DNA of 64,000 nt, from positions 239,280 through 303,279 of the forward strand of contig KN817560.1 of NCBI GenBank assembly GCA_000827495.1, given 5' to 3'. Shown one piece after another: positions 24,610 to 37,168 of this stretch. The position numbers and the translations under genes were made by a program. Under the pieces are notes generated by a model that was not told where the DNA came from, made no database searches, and saw only the letters and a program-made list of their open reading frames with translations. The stretch's first letter is position 1. Every line of letters begins with the position of its first letter. This DNA is from Hypholoma sublateritium FD-334 SS-4 (lineage: Eukaryota; Basidiomycota; Agaricomycetes; Agaricales; Strophariaceae).

Positions 24610-25868
24610 TTACATGACTACGCAATCGCCCTTTCGTTCATGGGCAGCAGCCTCTTCCGCCTCTAGAACGGCCCTCTCGTCCTCTCTCAGAAGCTGTAAC
24701 TGGTGTTAACGATGGTGCCTAGAATAGATGACAAATATTTCATACCCCTTTCTTGGCGCGCGCTTGCATGGCCTTCAGTCGGCTTTCCCGCTCCGCTTTT
24801 GCGCGCCTAAATGTGAAAAGACCGAATATGGATACATTGGTGAAGTTAAGGTGTGATTATACAGTGAGCGCGTAGATTAAGCAGTCCCGAATATTGGCCG
24901 CGGGACAAAATTGGATAGTAGTAGGATATTGATTATAGGCGATGGTTTAATTGTGTTGTCCACAGGATTCGTGGAAGTCATCGTCGTAGATGTAGTCGTT
25001 TCGATATTATGAGGGGCAGCGGGAGAGAAATGCAATGAAGGATCAGAAGGGCTGGTGAGCAGTGAGCGGATACTTGCCGATCTGGCTTGAAAGTCAACAC
25101 ACCTATCCATGCCACGGAACGGAATGGCAGAAGGCCCAGATGGCATAGAAATGCGTGGTGTAGGAACGGACGCAGCAGCTAGGGAAGATTTGACGGCTCC
25201 AAGGGCTGCATTCCCTGCCGTAACAGCCTTTGCGTTGAGGTTTTGCGCCCCAGCGCTGATGGCGGCCATGGAAGGGCCATTCCGGGAAGTGCCATTGCTA
25301 GCCTTTGCAGGAGCCGCGGAACAGATATGATCTCCAGGAAAGCGGTGAGCGGGACAAAATTGCTGCCTGCAAGACTGGAAGACAAAAGTTGAACATTTAT
25401 GAGTTTCCCCATAGGCTGACGGTAACCTACAGTGCATCTTATAGGTGAAAATAACACTTTCTTGCAGGTAGCACTGGCACAGAGTGGGGTGGTCTTCGCT
25501 CTTACTTTGCCCGTCACCACAGAGCATTCTCGTTCCAGGTGGAAATCCATCCGAACATTAGGATCTTGCCCTTGGCGAACGGCTACTGGCGTATTACATA
25601 GCGGGCCTGATAATCGTGTGAGTGTCAGTAACAGCGCCAAGTACAGGTTCGCAGTGGACGTACAGTTGGGGGCAACCCGATTGTGCTTGCTTTCGTCGTA
25701 CTCCGGACAGCGATGACCATCTACCTTGAAGTGCTCTTGGCAGAACGAGTGTTTGCAGTGCTGACATTCGAAGGGCAGAAAGTCGACGAGAAGGCATCCG
25801 GGGTCGGAGCATTGCTTTCCGACGCCGAGCAGAGAGGTGTCGCGTTCGGGAGCGGGAGAAGAGGCCAT
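24610..25868 (-). CDS. AN1-type zinc finger protein with CaaX end
   Basis: Five exons (25868-25664, 25606-25431, 25374-25103, 24806-24746, 24699-24610) give about 267 aa. Two AN1 fingers are visible. The first is GKQCSDPGCLLVDFLPFECQ, CKHSFCQEHF and HRCPEYD. The second is PLCASATCKKVLFSPIRC, spliced to CRQQFCPAHRFPGDHIC. A Ser/Ala linker leads to a charged helix (DRRAKAERESRLKAMQARAK) and the end ERKGDCVVM. Such proteins often work with Cdc48/proteasome or stress responses, but the role here is inferred. The 296 bp intron before DRRAKAERE is unusually long; reading through it would end at FVPRPIFGTA instead. The last four residues form a CaaX box. Confidence 0.85.
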
Positions 25869-26084
25869 TTGGGTGATAGTGAGTGTGGGGAAATGAAACG
25901 ACGAGAAACGGAGAGATTTATAGGGAAGGGACCGCTGACGCGGCCAGCTGCACAGGCCAAGGACCAACCAAGGACTCCGGTGGCTTGAAGATGCTGCCAC
26001 TCCGATTTGTCAGCTACATAACGGCGGAGTCAATTCCGTTGATCTGCGCCCTTCGAGCACAATCGAGACGTCTTACGCACGCTC

Positions 26085-27242
26085 ATGGTCACCTTCATCT
26101 TCGTCAGCGCTTACACTCCCTACTTATTTTCATTACTGAAATATAGAACAGATTCGGCACGGAGAGTCCAAGGATAATTTAGTGCGGAACAACATATATC
26201 TACCTCGGCTGAACTATTCAAATCAGTTCTTTGTAGCGTGGCGTGTGGGCAGGATGGAAAGACTCGCCACTTTCAAATCACGGTAGAGTGAGTTCATCGA
26301 CGAATAATAGCAGCAAACTTATGAGACTCGAACAGGAATGCTAGTTCGTTCACGCATTTGCGTTTCGCAAAATATATGCTCACATCGTAATGCTAAACTA
26401 GCAAGCTGAAGCATTAGGAGATTCTCTGGCCAGTATGAAGCTATCATTCATGTATTCGTCTGATCTTCTGCGAGCCAAAACGACAGCAAACGCGGTGAAA
26501 AGAAAGCAACGCGGCAACCCTAACCTACTGCTTCGCGAGTTCACTATTCTACGTGAACAGAATTTCGGCGCGGGAGAGGGCATGAAATTTTCCAAGAAAA
26601 AGCCGGGGATGTCTCTCACAGACCACTATTCCAAAGGCAAATTTCCAGCTTTGTATACTCGCCACGAGAGATTCCCTGAAGGTGAAAGCCTTGATGACCT
26701 TGCACAGAGGGCTGATACAGTCATCAACGACATCCTATTTCCACACCTTCTGGAAGAGAAGGAGGAGGATGTAACACGGACAATAGCAGTCGTCAGTCAT
26801 GGCCTATTTATCGGCGAATTGCTCGCAGCTATTCTGAGAAGAAGTCACGAACGGGACGCGACATTTAATCACCACCACTTTCGTGGGATGAAGAATACTG
26901 CTTGGACAGAAGTTGCAGTCTCATTGAAGGTTAGAGTTTCGCCGTGCATTTTGTTCAAGTGTATTGATGTTTGACTGTCCTGTGGCATTAGCACTCTAAC
27001 ACTGCCTCAGCCACGTCCCCACTGGTTGTCAAAGTGGGTGAAATAAATCAAGACACTCACTTGTTGAACCTGGTAAGGAGAGGGACCCTGTTGTCACAGT
27101 TAGCCCAACCCAATGATTGCTACAGCGTCGACAAAAGGGCGGGATTGGAAGCATGGCTCATGATCCAAGCCAAGTGGATATACGAACGCTCTTCGAGAAG
27201 AAATCGGTTGCGTCGAAAGCAACAAGGTTGAAACCATACTAA
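26085..27242 (+). CDS. phosphoglycerate mutase-family phosphatase
   Basis: Six exons give about 271 aa: 26085-26102, 26152-26181, 26237-26282, 26406-26929, 26992-27072 and 27126-27242. The first three are very short and build MVTFIFIRHGESKDN, LRGVWAGWKDSPLSNH. The catalytic RHGE is present, followed by SFMYSSDLLRAKTTA and, later, VVSHGLFIGELLAAI with the second active-site His. The tail QKGGIGSMAHDPSQVDIRTL is conserved in fungal homologues. The fold matches histidine phosphatases of the fructose-2,6-bisphosphatase/TIGAR-like type; the substrate is unknown. All phases close, which supports the small exons. It is divergent from the AN1 gene. Confidence 0.85.
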
Positions 27243-27572
27243 AGCTACGTAGATGTGTTTTGTATCAGATACACCCTGCCAATGTACCATGTGCTTGATT
27301 TCGGAATAAACGAGTGCATGATTGAATGAACCATCCTGTCGGACAGAAAGAGACCATGCAATCACTCTGCCCACGCAACTTTCAAGCAAGAAACACAGGG
27401 CAATGATACTTTCTCGGTCATGTGTTGCCTCTTAGCGTCGGTATTCGGTCAACGATCTTTATAAGTGTTTTTGGCCTACTAATCTGGATTGAGAGGTTAG
27501 CAGAGCATAGTACAGACAACGAACGAATGTGCTGACCATCATTTATAAAAACAGCAGCATCGGCACCATAGT

Positions 27573-27939
27573 TTAACCGGAACCGTAAGGAAGGAGGAGC
27601 TTTTTGAGCTTCTGGGTTTGGGCTGCGGTGGAATACGCGGTTGTGCTGAGCCTGTTCTTCCGCACAGGAGATTTCGAGACATTCATGTGGGAGTGTCCAG
27701 CTTTTCCCTGTGATTTACACGCATAAGCTGAGGCTATTAAATTGAAGCATTCGACTCACACGTTTGAACGAGGTCCCGGAGCCCAGAGAGCGCCAGCGTT
27801 TTTTCGCCCCGGAGTGGGATTTCATTTTGTAGCCAGCCTCAGACACTGAGGTGCTTGAGAACAAACGAAAAAGAGGGAAGGCAGGCGTCCGAAGACATGA
27901 TTGTGCTGACCACAGCAGCTGGCGCCCAAGGGTCAACAT
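27573..27939 (-). CDS. mitochondrial ribosomal protein bL35m
   Basis: Two exons (27939-27760, 27707-27573) give about 104 aa. An N-terminal Arg/Ser-rich presequence (FPLFRLFSST) fits mitochondrial import. The bL35 signature KMKSHSGAKKRWRSLGSGTS is followed, after the intron, by GKAGHSHMNVSKSPVRKNRL and LKKLLLPYGSG. It is a large-subunit protein of the mitoribosome. It is head to head with the UFD2 gene across about 250 bp. Confidence 0.9.
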
Positions 27940-28007
27940 TTGTCGCGTTAACGTCCGGAAGCACGTCCGTCAACGCTCTTCGCTCCGGCAGTAGACGCGA
28001 TACGTAG

Positions 28008-28013
28008 CACGTG
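28008..28013 (+). promoter_or_regulatory. CACGTG element between bL35m and UFD2
   Basis: GCACGTGACC lies in the divergent gap, about 180 bp from the UFD2 ATG and 70 bp from the bL35m ATG. It matches the E-box core bound by bHLH factors such as Cbf1. Function is inferred. Confidence 0.35.
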
Positions 28014-28192
28014 ACCTAATTTATCACTCCTCCGAGTCCGATTGGGAATAAAGTCGAGAGTAAGTGACTGTGATACAAAGCACTCTCCAATATCTCTGCT
28101 GCAACATCCATCGATTCGTCGTTCTTCTACACTGCACATACATAGGCTCGCGAACCATACTACTCCAAAATACCCTTTGCAATTGATATACC

Positions 28193-31100
28193 ATGAGCGA
28201 TAACGCCCCTACACCGCAGGATGACGCCGACCGCGTATGTGAGGCTGTTAATACCAATCAGGACTAAACTTATTCGCTTTTCACTGTAATTTCTGGTGTT
28301 GCGCGCTGTAGATTCGTTTGAAGAGGCTCGCGAAGCTTCAAAACGTGGGTGCGTCCTCACCAAGACCCGAAGGCTCGACCCCGAGTGCCTCAGCATCTCC
28401 GGTGCCACCAACCGCCGCTGCTCCTAAACCGAAACCGATCCCTCGTTCATCAGCACCATCTGCTTCCGCAGCGCCTGTTCCTTCGATTAGATCTGCTACT
28501 GGATTAACTAAAAAGAAGGCTGCCTCAGCAAAGCTGAATGTTGAGGCTTGGGAGCATGAGACAGTGCAGAATGTGTTACAGGTTACTCTGAGTGTACGTT
28601 GAGCCTCCCTCATATTTCATAACGAAACTCGAAGCTGATATATTGTCTAATTGTCTATTCTCTTTCTCTCTTTTTCATAGAGTGAGATAGCGGAGAAAAG
28701 TGGCTACGAAATTGTGTGGCTGAAGCACTTGGCTCTAGAGTTGTCTGAAGAGGGCAAGGGTGAGTGGCTCAAATGATGCAAGTTCTACTCTATTCATATG
28801 TTCTGATATTTCTCATGTAGCCGATTATAATCTCACTCTCGAACTGCTAGATAGAGTACTGATCGCTAGGCTCGAGCTCAATCCGCAGAACATGACGTGC
28901 GTTATCTACAACTATGGTGACATTGTCGCGCTGATCGCTCAAATGCATTCAATCAAGTGATGAACTTGACTACCTGCCCGTTTTGGTGTCGCTACCCCCC
29001 CAGCAAACAGTCTTTGAATATCTGGTCGGATGTTGGAAGAGACTGAATACCGCTCGATCATCCGTGATGAAGAAGGTCAGTCACACCTTCGATAACTTAA
29101 TTGCCCGACAAGAATCAACTCTGACATCGCTTTCATCAGGGGTATGCGCCATCTGATAGCCTCAAAGCGCTTGACGAGCTCGAAAAGGTTCGGACACTGA
29201 TTATCAGTTATTCTGGTTACATCTTGCAAGAGCCCGAAATGTTTCCTCAACCATCCGGGTACGTCATACCTATGGATAGGCAGCCAGCTTACTTATTCGT
29301 CCGTCTTAGGCGAGTCCTTGGTGCCGCTGAACTTGTACAGCCCCTTCTATCTCTTTCTGCATTGTCCGCCCCACTCCTATCCAGTTCTTCCAATAGTCAA
29401 ACCACCCTTGCTCCTTCTGATGTCGAACAATTCCTGCAAGATTTTGCGCGCCGTTTCGAGCCAGACAACGAAATCGACGACATCCTTGCTCCAGTCGTTC
29501 GCGGGCTACTTTTCCACGAATCTTTATTCCGCCTGGAAGGTTTGGGGGGTGCCGATTCGAGCTGGCGCGGCGTCGTGAGTGGGTTGGAAGTCCTTGTGTC
29601 GATCAAGAGCATCGCGGCAATGATCACGAGGATGGACGAGTGGATCCCCAGAGAAGCTACGGCAGCTAATTTTGAAGTAATTTCTCTCTTCGGCCCTCTC
29701 AGCAGGTTGGGGGTATTTTCGCCAGAATGGGTAAGTTCTTTCATTTACACGAAAGATCTTTCTTTGCTTATGCCATATTATAGTCAAAGGTTGCTTCAAC
29801 GTATTTCTCGGAGCCAGAAAAGCGGTCGATGGATGATATCGAATCAACTTATGCCAGCTTAAGAGCGACACTAAAAACGCTCCAAGTGCGTATGGCATAC
29901 CATTGCAGCTCAACATAACGCTAACTTTCTCGAATGTATCTATTATTAGACTGCTCTGTTTTCTGTTTTCAATACCCTTGTTCGGACGTCTGCGGAAACA
30001 CGAGAAGCAGTCCTTGGTTATTTCTCTCGCGTAGTCTCTTTGAATGCGAAACGCGCAGGGATGCAGGTTAGAACGACTTTCTCTCCATGCAAACAAGTGT
30101 GCGGATATTCATGATCAATCTCAGGTTGACCCGACAACAGTTGCTTCTGATAGCTTTATGTTGAACATGCAAAGCGTGCTACTACGATTCGCTGAGCCGT
30201 TCATGGATGCCAACTTCACCAAGGCAAGTGCAATCGCAAATCTGTCAAAGAATAACCCACTCAGTTTCTCTAGATCGACCGCATAGATCCCTTATACTAC
30301 GTACGCTCGGCTCGAATCGATTTGAACGATGAGACCAGGATCAAAGCAACAAGTGAAGAGGCTCAACAATGGAAAGATGAACATGCACCCGCACCAGGAG
30401 GTTTGTGACTGATCCTATTTTCCCTAAGATCAGATATTGAATATCAAGGTTTTCTGTAGCCTCCCCTCCAAATTTCATCTCTGATATTTTTTACCTCACT
30501 ATTGCGATGAGCCACTATGGATATCTACGAACCATCCAAACCTACAATGGTCTGGGTAAGCACGTCGAAGATCTCCAGAGGCAACTTGACATGGTCAATG
30601 GCGATGGTTCATGGATGGGTGTAAGCAATGCAACGTACTCACGTCGTGTTTTTCTCATTTATATTTATGTTTGTAGACCAATATGCAGGCTCGGACTGAA
30701 GCAGCGATCAACCACGTGAAGAAGCAACAAAGTCAGATAAAATCACAGCAACTAGCCTACGACGCGGGGTTGTTGGACCCTGAGATGACATTCAGATCGA
30801 TTGGCTTCACGAACTTCCTGTCGACTTGGCTTATTCGCCAGATCGACCCAAAGAAGGCTCACCCTTCTCCTCTTGCCCAGTGAGTATATCCTGCCTCATC
30901 ACACGTGAATTGTTTCATCTATCCTGCCAATAGATTGCCTCTGCCCCAGGAAGTGCCTATGTCCTTCAGAGTGCTTCCGGAGTATATCATAGAAGATATT
31001 GTTGATTACTTTTATTTTGCAGTCCAGTAGGTGATATCTATATCTACGCCTTGTAACTCATGGACTGACAGGGCTCTCATAATCCCAGGACTTCACCAGA

Positions 31101-32742
31101 CAAATTTGAACTATCAGGCAAAATTGAATTGATGACTTTTGTCCTTATTTTCTTGACATCGACGTGGTACATCAAAAACCCATTCCTCAAGTCCAAGATT
31201 AACGATGTACGTACTGTAACGTTTCTCGCACGCCAAAGTTAATCTAGGCTTGCGTAGGTTCTTTTCTTGAGCATCTGGGGGTATGGCCGAGAACGCAATG
31301 GAGTACTGGGCAACATGCTCAACTCGCATCCTATGGCCTTGAAACACCTAATGCCTGCATTGATGCATTTCTACATAGGTAAGTCTGGTGACTGGCTTTA
31401 ACCAGAAGTGTTCGCTAATGCGACCCTTCGTTGTAGAGGTAGAACAAACAGGTGCCAGCTCTCAATTCTATGACAAGTTCAGTGCGTGATACTAGTTTGT
31501 TCCCCAAGATTTCTACCAGCTTACAACTTTTTGTAGATGCTCGGTCCGTATCTCCAGTATTGCATGATTTAGAAGGCACTTAATCGATTCCACAGGCGAA
31601 ACATTTCATACATCCTCAAGGTCGTTTGGAACAATCCCACTCATCGAGAAGCACTCAATATCGAGGCAAAGTACGTTTTTGGCGTCTTGAAATTTACTCC
31701 GACCTCAACTTCAGGCAGGAACGTGGACAAATTCGTCCGCTTTGTTAACCTGATGATAAACGATGTCACCTACCTTATGGATGAATCTCTCAGCGAACTA
31801 ACGCAGATCCACAACATTCAAGTGGAAATGGACGATAAAGCTGCGTGGGAAGCAAAGCCTCAGGAATACCGTCGGGAACGAGAAGGGACGTTGCGTTCGC
31901 TGGAACGTCAAGCGTCTGGATACACAACTCTGGGTCGATCAACGGTTGAGCTGCTCAAAATCTTCACTGCCGAAACCAAGGCGCCCTTCATGATGCCGGA
32001 GATTGTGGACCGTCTTGCTGCTATGTTGGACTATAATCTGCATGCTTTGGTCGGCCCGAAATACCAAGAGCTTAGAGTCCGCGAGCCCGAGAAGCTCAAA
32101 TTCAATCCTCGTGTACTGCTAAGCGACGTTCTTCAAGTATTCCTGAATCTAAGTGATCAGCGGGAATTCATCCAGTCCGTTGCGGCGGATGGGCGTAGTT
32201 ATACAAAGGAACTCTTTCATAAAGCAGGAGAAATTGCACTTCGGCGTAGCCTCAAAACACAAGATGAAGTCAACTTGCTCTACGCATTTGTTGAAAAGGT
32301 TGAAGAAGCTAAGGCTTTGCTGGAAGCGGAGGACGACCTCGGCGAAGTACCAGATGAATTTTTGGGTATGTCACTCCAATTTCCCTCGTATATGCATTCA
32401 CCTACGCATGCTAAACTCTAACAGACCCATTGATGTTCACTGTGATGAGGGATCCTGTCATGCTGCCATCGTCCAAGACTATCCTTGACCGAGCCACCAT
32501 CAAGTCACACCTATTATCAGATTCCAAAGACCCTTTCAACCGTGCACCCTTATCAATCGAGGCTGTCACCCCTGGTGAGTATTAATTTTCAAACATACCC
32601 ACCTAAATTCTCATGACATTCCATTATTTCAGTACCTGAGCTGAAGGCTCGGATAGAGAAATTCCTAATTGAAAGAAGAAAAAAGTCAGTCCCAGAGCCC
32701 TTGGGCGACTTGGCCGGCAATCTTATGGATATCTCGGAATGA
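28193..32742 (+). CDS. UFD2: ubiquitin chain elongation factor E4 (Ufd2)
   Basis: Twenty-two exons close in phase to about 1103 aa. The N-terminus is disordered and Ser/Pro/Ala-rich. The Ufd2 core then runs from AWEHETVQNVLQVTLS through DYNLTLELLDRVLIARLELN, NISYILKVVWNNPTHREALN and DKFVRFVNLMINDVTYLMDE. The C-terminal U-box starts FLDPLMFTVMRDPVMLPSSK and continues ILDRATIKSHLL, DPFNRAPLS. The U-box recruits E2 enzymes; Ufd2 extends ubiquitin chains on Cdc48-bound substrates. One exon is only 7 nt (31537-31543), and the intron starting at 30224 uses a GC donor (GCAAGT). The last exons are 31719-32365, 32425-32574 and 32633-32742. Confidence 0.94.
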
Positions 32743-32965
32743 GTGTTGTATATGAAGTCAGTTTAAAGCATTGAGTGCAAGTATTGTGGTGTTTGGAGTT
32801 CTATTGGTAAAAGTTGTCAGAAATGTATATTCTATCAATACAATCTCATTCATTGAGAGTCCATTGGTCGACGCTGGCTCGATGCTTGCTCACTGTAGCA
32901 AACTTGGGTCGACATCAACTGTATCTACTTTCGGGTAGAACTGTCCATTTCGGATTTACACTCGC

Positions 32966-34495
32966 TTAGCAACGGCCAATGACGGTACACTGGTCCACCG
33001 CCGTCCTGGTTGTATATTTTTTGAGACCATCTTTCGGAGGAGGTGGCGGAGGCAAATCCTCGAATATGTCGTACGTTGCTTTGAAGCTGGGTTCCGATCG
33101 TCGCCAAAACGAGTTTCTGCGTAATTCTTGCGCCGGGTCCACTATTTGAGGCTCTGCGGGTGGGGGAGGAAGCCAGAAACACCATACACGAATAACATCC
33201 TGCACAGTATGGCGTGATCCAATCAGGATCGAGAAGAAAATTCAATGAATCTACGTACAGCCTGGGTTCCAAATACAAGAAAGACGGCGGATCCGGCTAG
33301 TTCATAAGCATATCAGTTGAGACTCTCCGAATTGAACACTGTCAATACCTATAGCGGCATAAACGTCGGGCGCAACGCTTTTCGAATCGAACATCAAAAT
33401 AATATTGGCCCTACATAGAGAAAATGCAAGTGTTAACAGTGAGCTTACCCCAGGAAAAGAAAGAGTAAACATACACGATACCCAATGCAACGAATATCCC
33501 GAAAGTTAACACTCTGATAATGAATTGGTAATCGACACCGTTGTGCTTCCCAGCGTCGCGAAGGCAGCACCAGTTTCGGTACGCTATCATTGCCAGGTGA
33601 ACTGTAGGAAGGAGAACAATCATCACTATTATCATATTGCTCCAGAATGCGTAGTACTAATTTCACTTACTCTCGAGCATTATGATCCCAATGCACATAA
33701 TGAAGGTGAAGAGAGTCATTGCATGGCTGCTAGTTGAAAGTGACTGCTCAGACCCGTATATGAGCGACGGCATATGCTATGACTAACAGTGCCAGAGATT
33801 TAAATTCGCAATATAACACTCGGTAGTCGCGACTGACATGGTCGGGATGTTGCACCGCCATCTAGGTCGTGGTTAAGATCCTAGCAGTAGCACAAAATGT
33901 AACTACTCACTATCAACGCGGCCAGAGAGAATGAGATTTGAGCCACGTATGGTGAGGCGAGCATCTGGAGTGATACCTGAGCAACAAACCCTACAAGCGA
34001 GAATAATGATCTCACGAAGATGAGCCTTCTGGTACCAATCATACTCTTCGCGAGATCGCCACAAATTGATATTGCCATATACCAGAAAAGCATGAAAACG
34101 GATACGGACCACCTAAGTCAACATGTAGATTTAAAGGTTTAAACAAGCTATAAAATCGCGATTTACTCACATCGGCGTGATCCCATATAGCAGAGAGGTT
34201 TGTGCAATACACAATGCTTTACTGGGTTCAGGACCGACATGCCTTTTGGCGTAGAACCTACTCAAGGGCGTAATTACGAAAAATTCATGCACCGACTCCT
34301 AACAACTTGAATACGCACAAAAGAAGGGAGGATATTCCAGAGGCAATCCAAGTTATACAAAGATTAACGAGCGTGGGGTGCCTTTTCGCCTTTTTTGATA
34401 GAAAAAAGGTGCCTACAAGCAATGGTAGAAGAATTGTGTTGAAAGTAAGATTGAAAAAAATCCAGACATCCAGAAGAGCGGATCCCGTCCGACTT
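32966..34495 (-). CDS. fungal 7-TM receptor-like membrane protein (5' end open)
   Basis: Exon pieces in order, 5' to 3': NTILLPLLVGTFFLSKKAKR then HPTLVNLCITWIASGISSLL (near 34490-34320), FYAKRHVGPEPSKALCIAQT and SLLYGITPM (near 34250), WSVSVFMLFWYMAISICGD, PYVAQISFSLAALI, MTLFTFIMCIGIIMLE, MIVLLPTVHLAMIAYRNWCC, IIRVLTFGIFVALGIV, MFDSKSVAPDVYAAIAGSAV, FLVFGTQADVIRVWCFWLPP, then a proline-rich cytosolic tail. The last exons are 33410-33349, 33296-33259 and 33199-32966. The pattern matches a family of agaricomycete seven-helix proteins annotated as GPCR-like. It is not a Ste3 pheromone receptor. Ligand and coupling are unknown. The first exon and some inner joins (about 33660 and 33740) are uncertain. 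Confidence 0.7.
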
Positions 34496-35957
34496 GAGGT
34501 TGTAATGCTCCCTAATTGTAAACAACCAATTGAAGGACGGTGTCAACGTAGAAGCAAAATACACATCAATGCGGATACGTACTGCTTGAAAGAGTGGGCG
34601 ACATGGGTCGATCTTACTAGGCCATGTCCATGTTTATCTGACACGCTTGAAGATCCTCAATGGGGAGCCGGCGACGAATATCAACGGTGCTGAGAGAGAG
34701 TAAGATTTTCCCAATACCCAGGTATCTATATTATAACGTCCATGATTTAGATCAGACAGGATGATTGACGAGTAACCAGACTACCGAGGACACAGCATTG
34801 GGCGGGCGACGTACCCGCCGGTTGGGGTAAAAGCGCGTACACCATGGCGCAGTATTTGTCGCAAGATTATTGGTAGATCGGAACTGATGGCAGCTATGAA
34901 GCATATGAATGGCCAACAAGATACTGTCACTGGTCTGTCAACCCAAAAACTGTTTCCGTCTCAGGTCTATGGTTTCCCGATTTCAGACATTTGAAAGTGG
35001 CCACAATTGAATGAACCGAAGTGTTATGTGTGACCGACACAGTGGCTTTGGAGAGCGTTTGATGTCGAATTAAGACAAAATCCCCGTTGTCGTCTTCTCG
35101 AAAAAGATCACAAATATGTTGAGGGTTGTGATCAAGCCAGTGTTGGCTACGCTGACTCGGAGTTGGAGGTAAGTAGTCGATTGATCCGAGTTTTTAGCTC
35201 GGCCTGGACGGACATTGTTTGAAGTCGATGATTGGCTCACCGGAGTGGAAGTGCCAGTAATGATACGAGGCTTGTCACTGCCAAACTGACATTTCATGGG
35301 TGCGGGTCTCTATACATCCGCAGTTTCCGGTTTTTTGTTCTGCGACGCCATGAAGGTCAGTTAGCCTGCCGAAATCCGCCGAGTACCCACCCAATAATTT
35401 TTTTGTTGGCATCTGCATAGCCAAACTTTTTTCTGTTGTTCGGGCCACGTATATAAGAGTTGCCATACGTGAACAATCGACTCTTGTTATGATTCCTGAT
35501 TGGCTGATATAAATGAAATTGGAATGAACCGCGCCAAGACCCAAAATTCACTCACTTCTACCGTAGAATCCAAGTGTTTTCTCCATCAGCCTGGGCTAAG
35601 TTCTAACGTCCTCTCCGATAATTTTATGCAGCATCTCTTGGTTTTCGGTGCGGTACTTACTCATTACTTACTACACGAAATCGCCACACCAGCGCCGAGC
35701 GGCACCTGCCACTAGTATCACTGACAGCAAGCCTTTCGCGATGCAGTGGACTGGTGGAAACTATCACCAATAGACAAAACATGAGTTCTTGGGTGAAAAT
35801 TCATTTTGCTGAGCTGTATGTGGGCTCAAGGTAAAGTGTAATGGGGGTCGGGAGCAACGTTGGTTTCAAGTTGGTTTGCAGTTGCAATATCGTGACGAAG
35901 CTAACGCTCGGCTAGATTAGATCAAGTTGCAAAAGCGTGCACCCAGCACGCGTCTCT
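34496..35957. other. intergenic, nothing recognised
   Basis: About 1.5 kb with short frames only. It may contain the missing first exon and the promoter of the receptor-like gene. The stretch 35070-35550 has longer minus-strand frames but no motif that I recognise. Confidence 0.35.
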
Positions 35958-35964
35958 TTTATAA
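35958..35964 (+). promoter_or_regulatory. TATA-like box
   Basis: TTTATAA about 36 bp upstream of the ATG at 36000. Position is compatible with a core promoter; the motif alone is weak evidence. Confidence 0.25.
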
Positions 35965-35999
35965 CAACCAACCGAAGCTCATCTTGACTTCATCCGCAT

Positions 36000-37096
36000 A
36001 TGCCCAACGATCGTCAAAGCTATAATAGTCTTCAAGCCACGGCAATCATCATCCAGGCTGAGATGAAGAGGCTCCCTCAACTGCGAAAACGTTTCTCTGA
36101 CTACAATCAGAAGCTATTTTCTATCGATCTAGCTCTGGTTGCCCATCGTATCCGGTATGTTTACAAACGCAATCCACACGTTCAATAGGCGCCGTCTTAA
36201 ACATTCGCCATCCTTTGATTTGATCACTGACTGCCTCACCATTACTAGGACCGGATATCTTCTCGATTTAGCTGCGCCAAAGGACGCCATCGAAACATTT
36301 TCCTTTCTCCTGAACGCCCTTCGAGCAGTAAGTCGGACCTGACCGTGAATGTCATGTTGATCCTCAATCCCACAGAACCGTCGCACGGAAGATATGTTCA
36401 GCAGGGTTTTGCATATCTTCGAACCGTCGTCGGAACAGTCGTTTTTTGCGAATGCCGAACTGTTGGCTAGCCGCATAAAAATTGTTATTCCCGAGACCGA
36501 GACCCCCAGTCCACGCACCATTCAACCCGTCTTTCTTCATCTTGGTTCGCCAATCAGAATGGTACGCTCCCAGTCCACTCAATTCAGCAGCCTAGGAAAG
36601 AAATACATTCCCGCCATTACAGTTGAACAGTGTTCCTGCTGACCTTCGTTATCTGCTGGACACCCTTTTCTCACTGACGTCGACGCGAGATTCCCTGCCG
36701 CCATCTTTTTCTCTGCCAACCGATGTCACAGTGCAGGTCGCTGTTCCTCTGGCTGCGCTCTTGCTTGACTACCCCATCGCATACGTGCCGTCCGTGTCGA
36801 ATCCCCACGCACTGTCCGGTTGTCCTCTTGATTTCTACGAGTGCGTTCTGATTTCAAGCGCACACGAATGCCACAGCGATGCAAAGTCGCATGCTGTTCA
36901 GAGAAAGGAACACACTATCATGAAGTTCTCATGCCCTGCGCAGCTACAAGACATGGACCCGGAGCATTTCCAACCGGCGTCGATAGTTTCACAGCTTAAT
37001 GAAGTGTTTTCGAAACGTTTGGGACTCGTCGAAGATCCTACCCTAGGATGCGACGTCATTCATACCACACAGACCCATGATCACATCACCTTCTAG
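36000..37096 (+). CDS. conserved uncharacterised protein (possible DUF4504/C1orf74-like)
   Basis: Four exons (36000-36154, 36249-36327, 36376-36561, 36623-37096) close in phase to about 297 aa. Visible pieces are SIDLALVAHRIR, TGYLLDLAAPKDAIETF, DLRYLLDTLFSL, and a hydrophobic run VQVAVPLAALLLDYPIAYVP followed by LSGCPLDFYECVLIS. The LLLDYP...Y(V)P plus PLDFYEC pattern recalls the C1orf74/DUF4504 family of unknown function, a match made from memory and only tentative. There is no signal peptide, and the hydrophobic run is too short and interrupted for a confident membrane call. It is convergent with the PPWD1-type gene, only 72 bp away. Confidence 0.65.
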
Positions 37097-37168
37097 GTTG
37101 TCCTATTCGCCTGTCGCTTGTGCAATTGCTATGGTATCAGTCCAAAGCGAATATATTACAGATGTCAC

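Noticed and set aside
24860..25102. Read-through end of the AN1 gene (ending FVPRPIFGTA)
   Set aside because: Splicing instead restores the DRRAKAERESRLKAMQ helix that AN1 relatives share, so this stretch is treated as intron.
33400..34300. Ste3 pheromone receptor
   Set aside because: The helix text does not match Ste3; it fits another agaricomycete 7-TM family, and no pheromone precursor was seen nearby.
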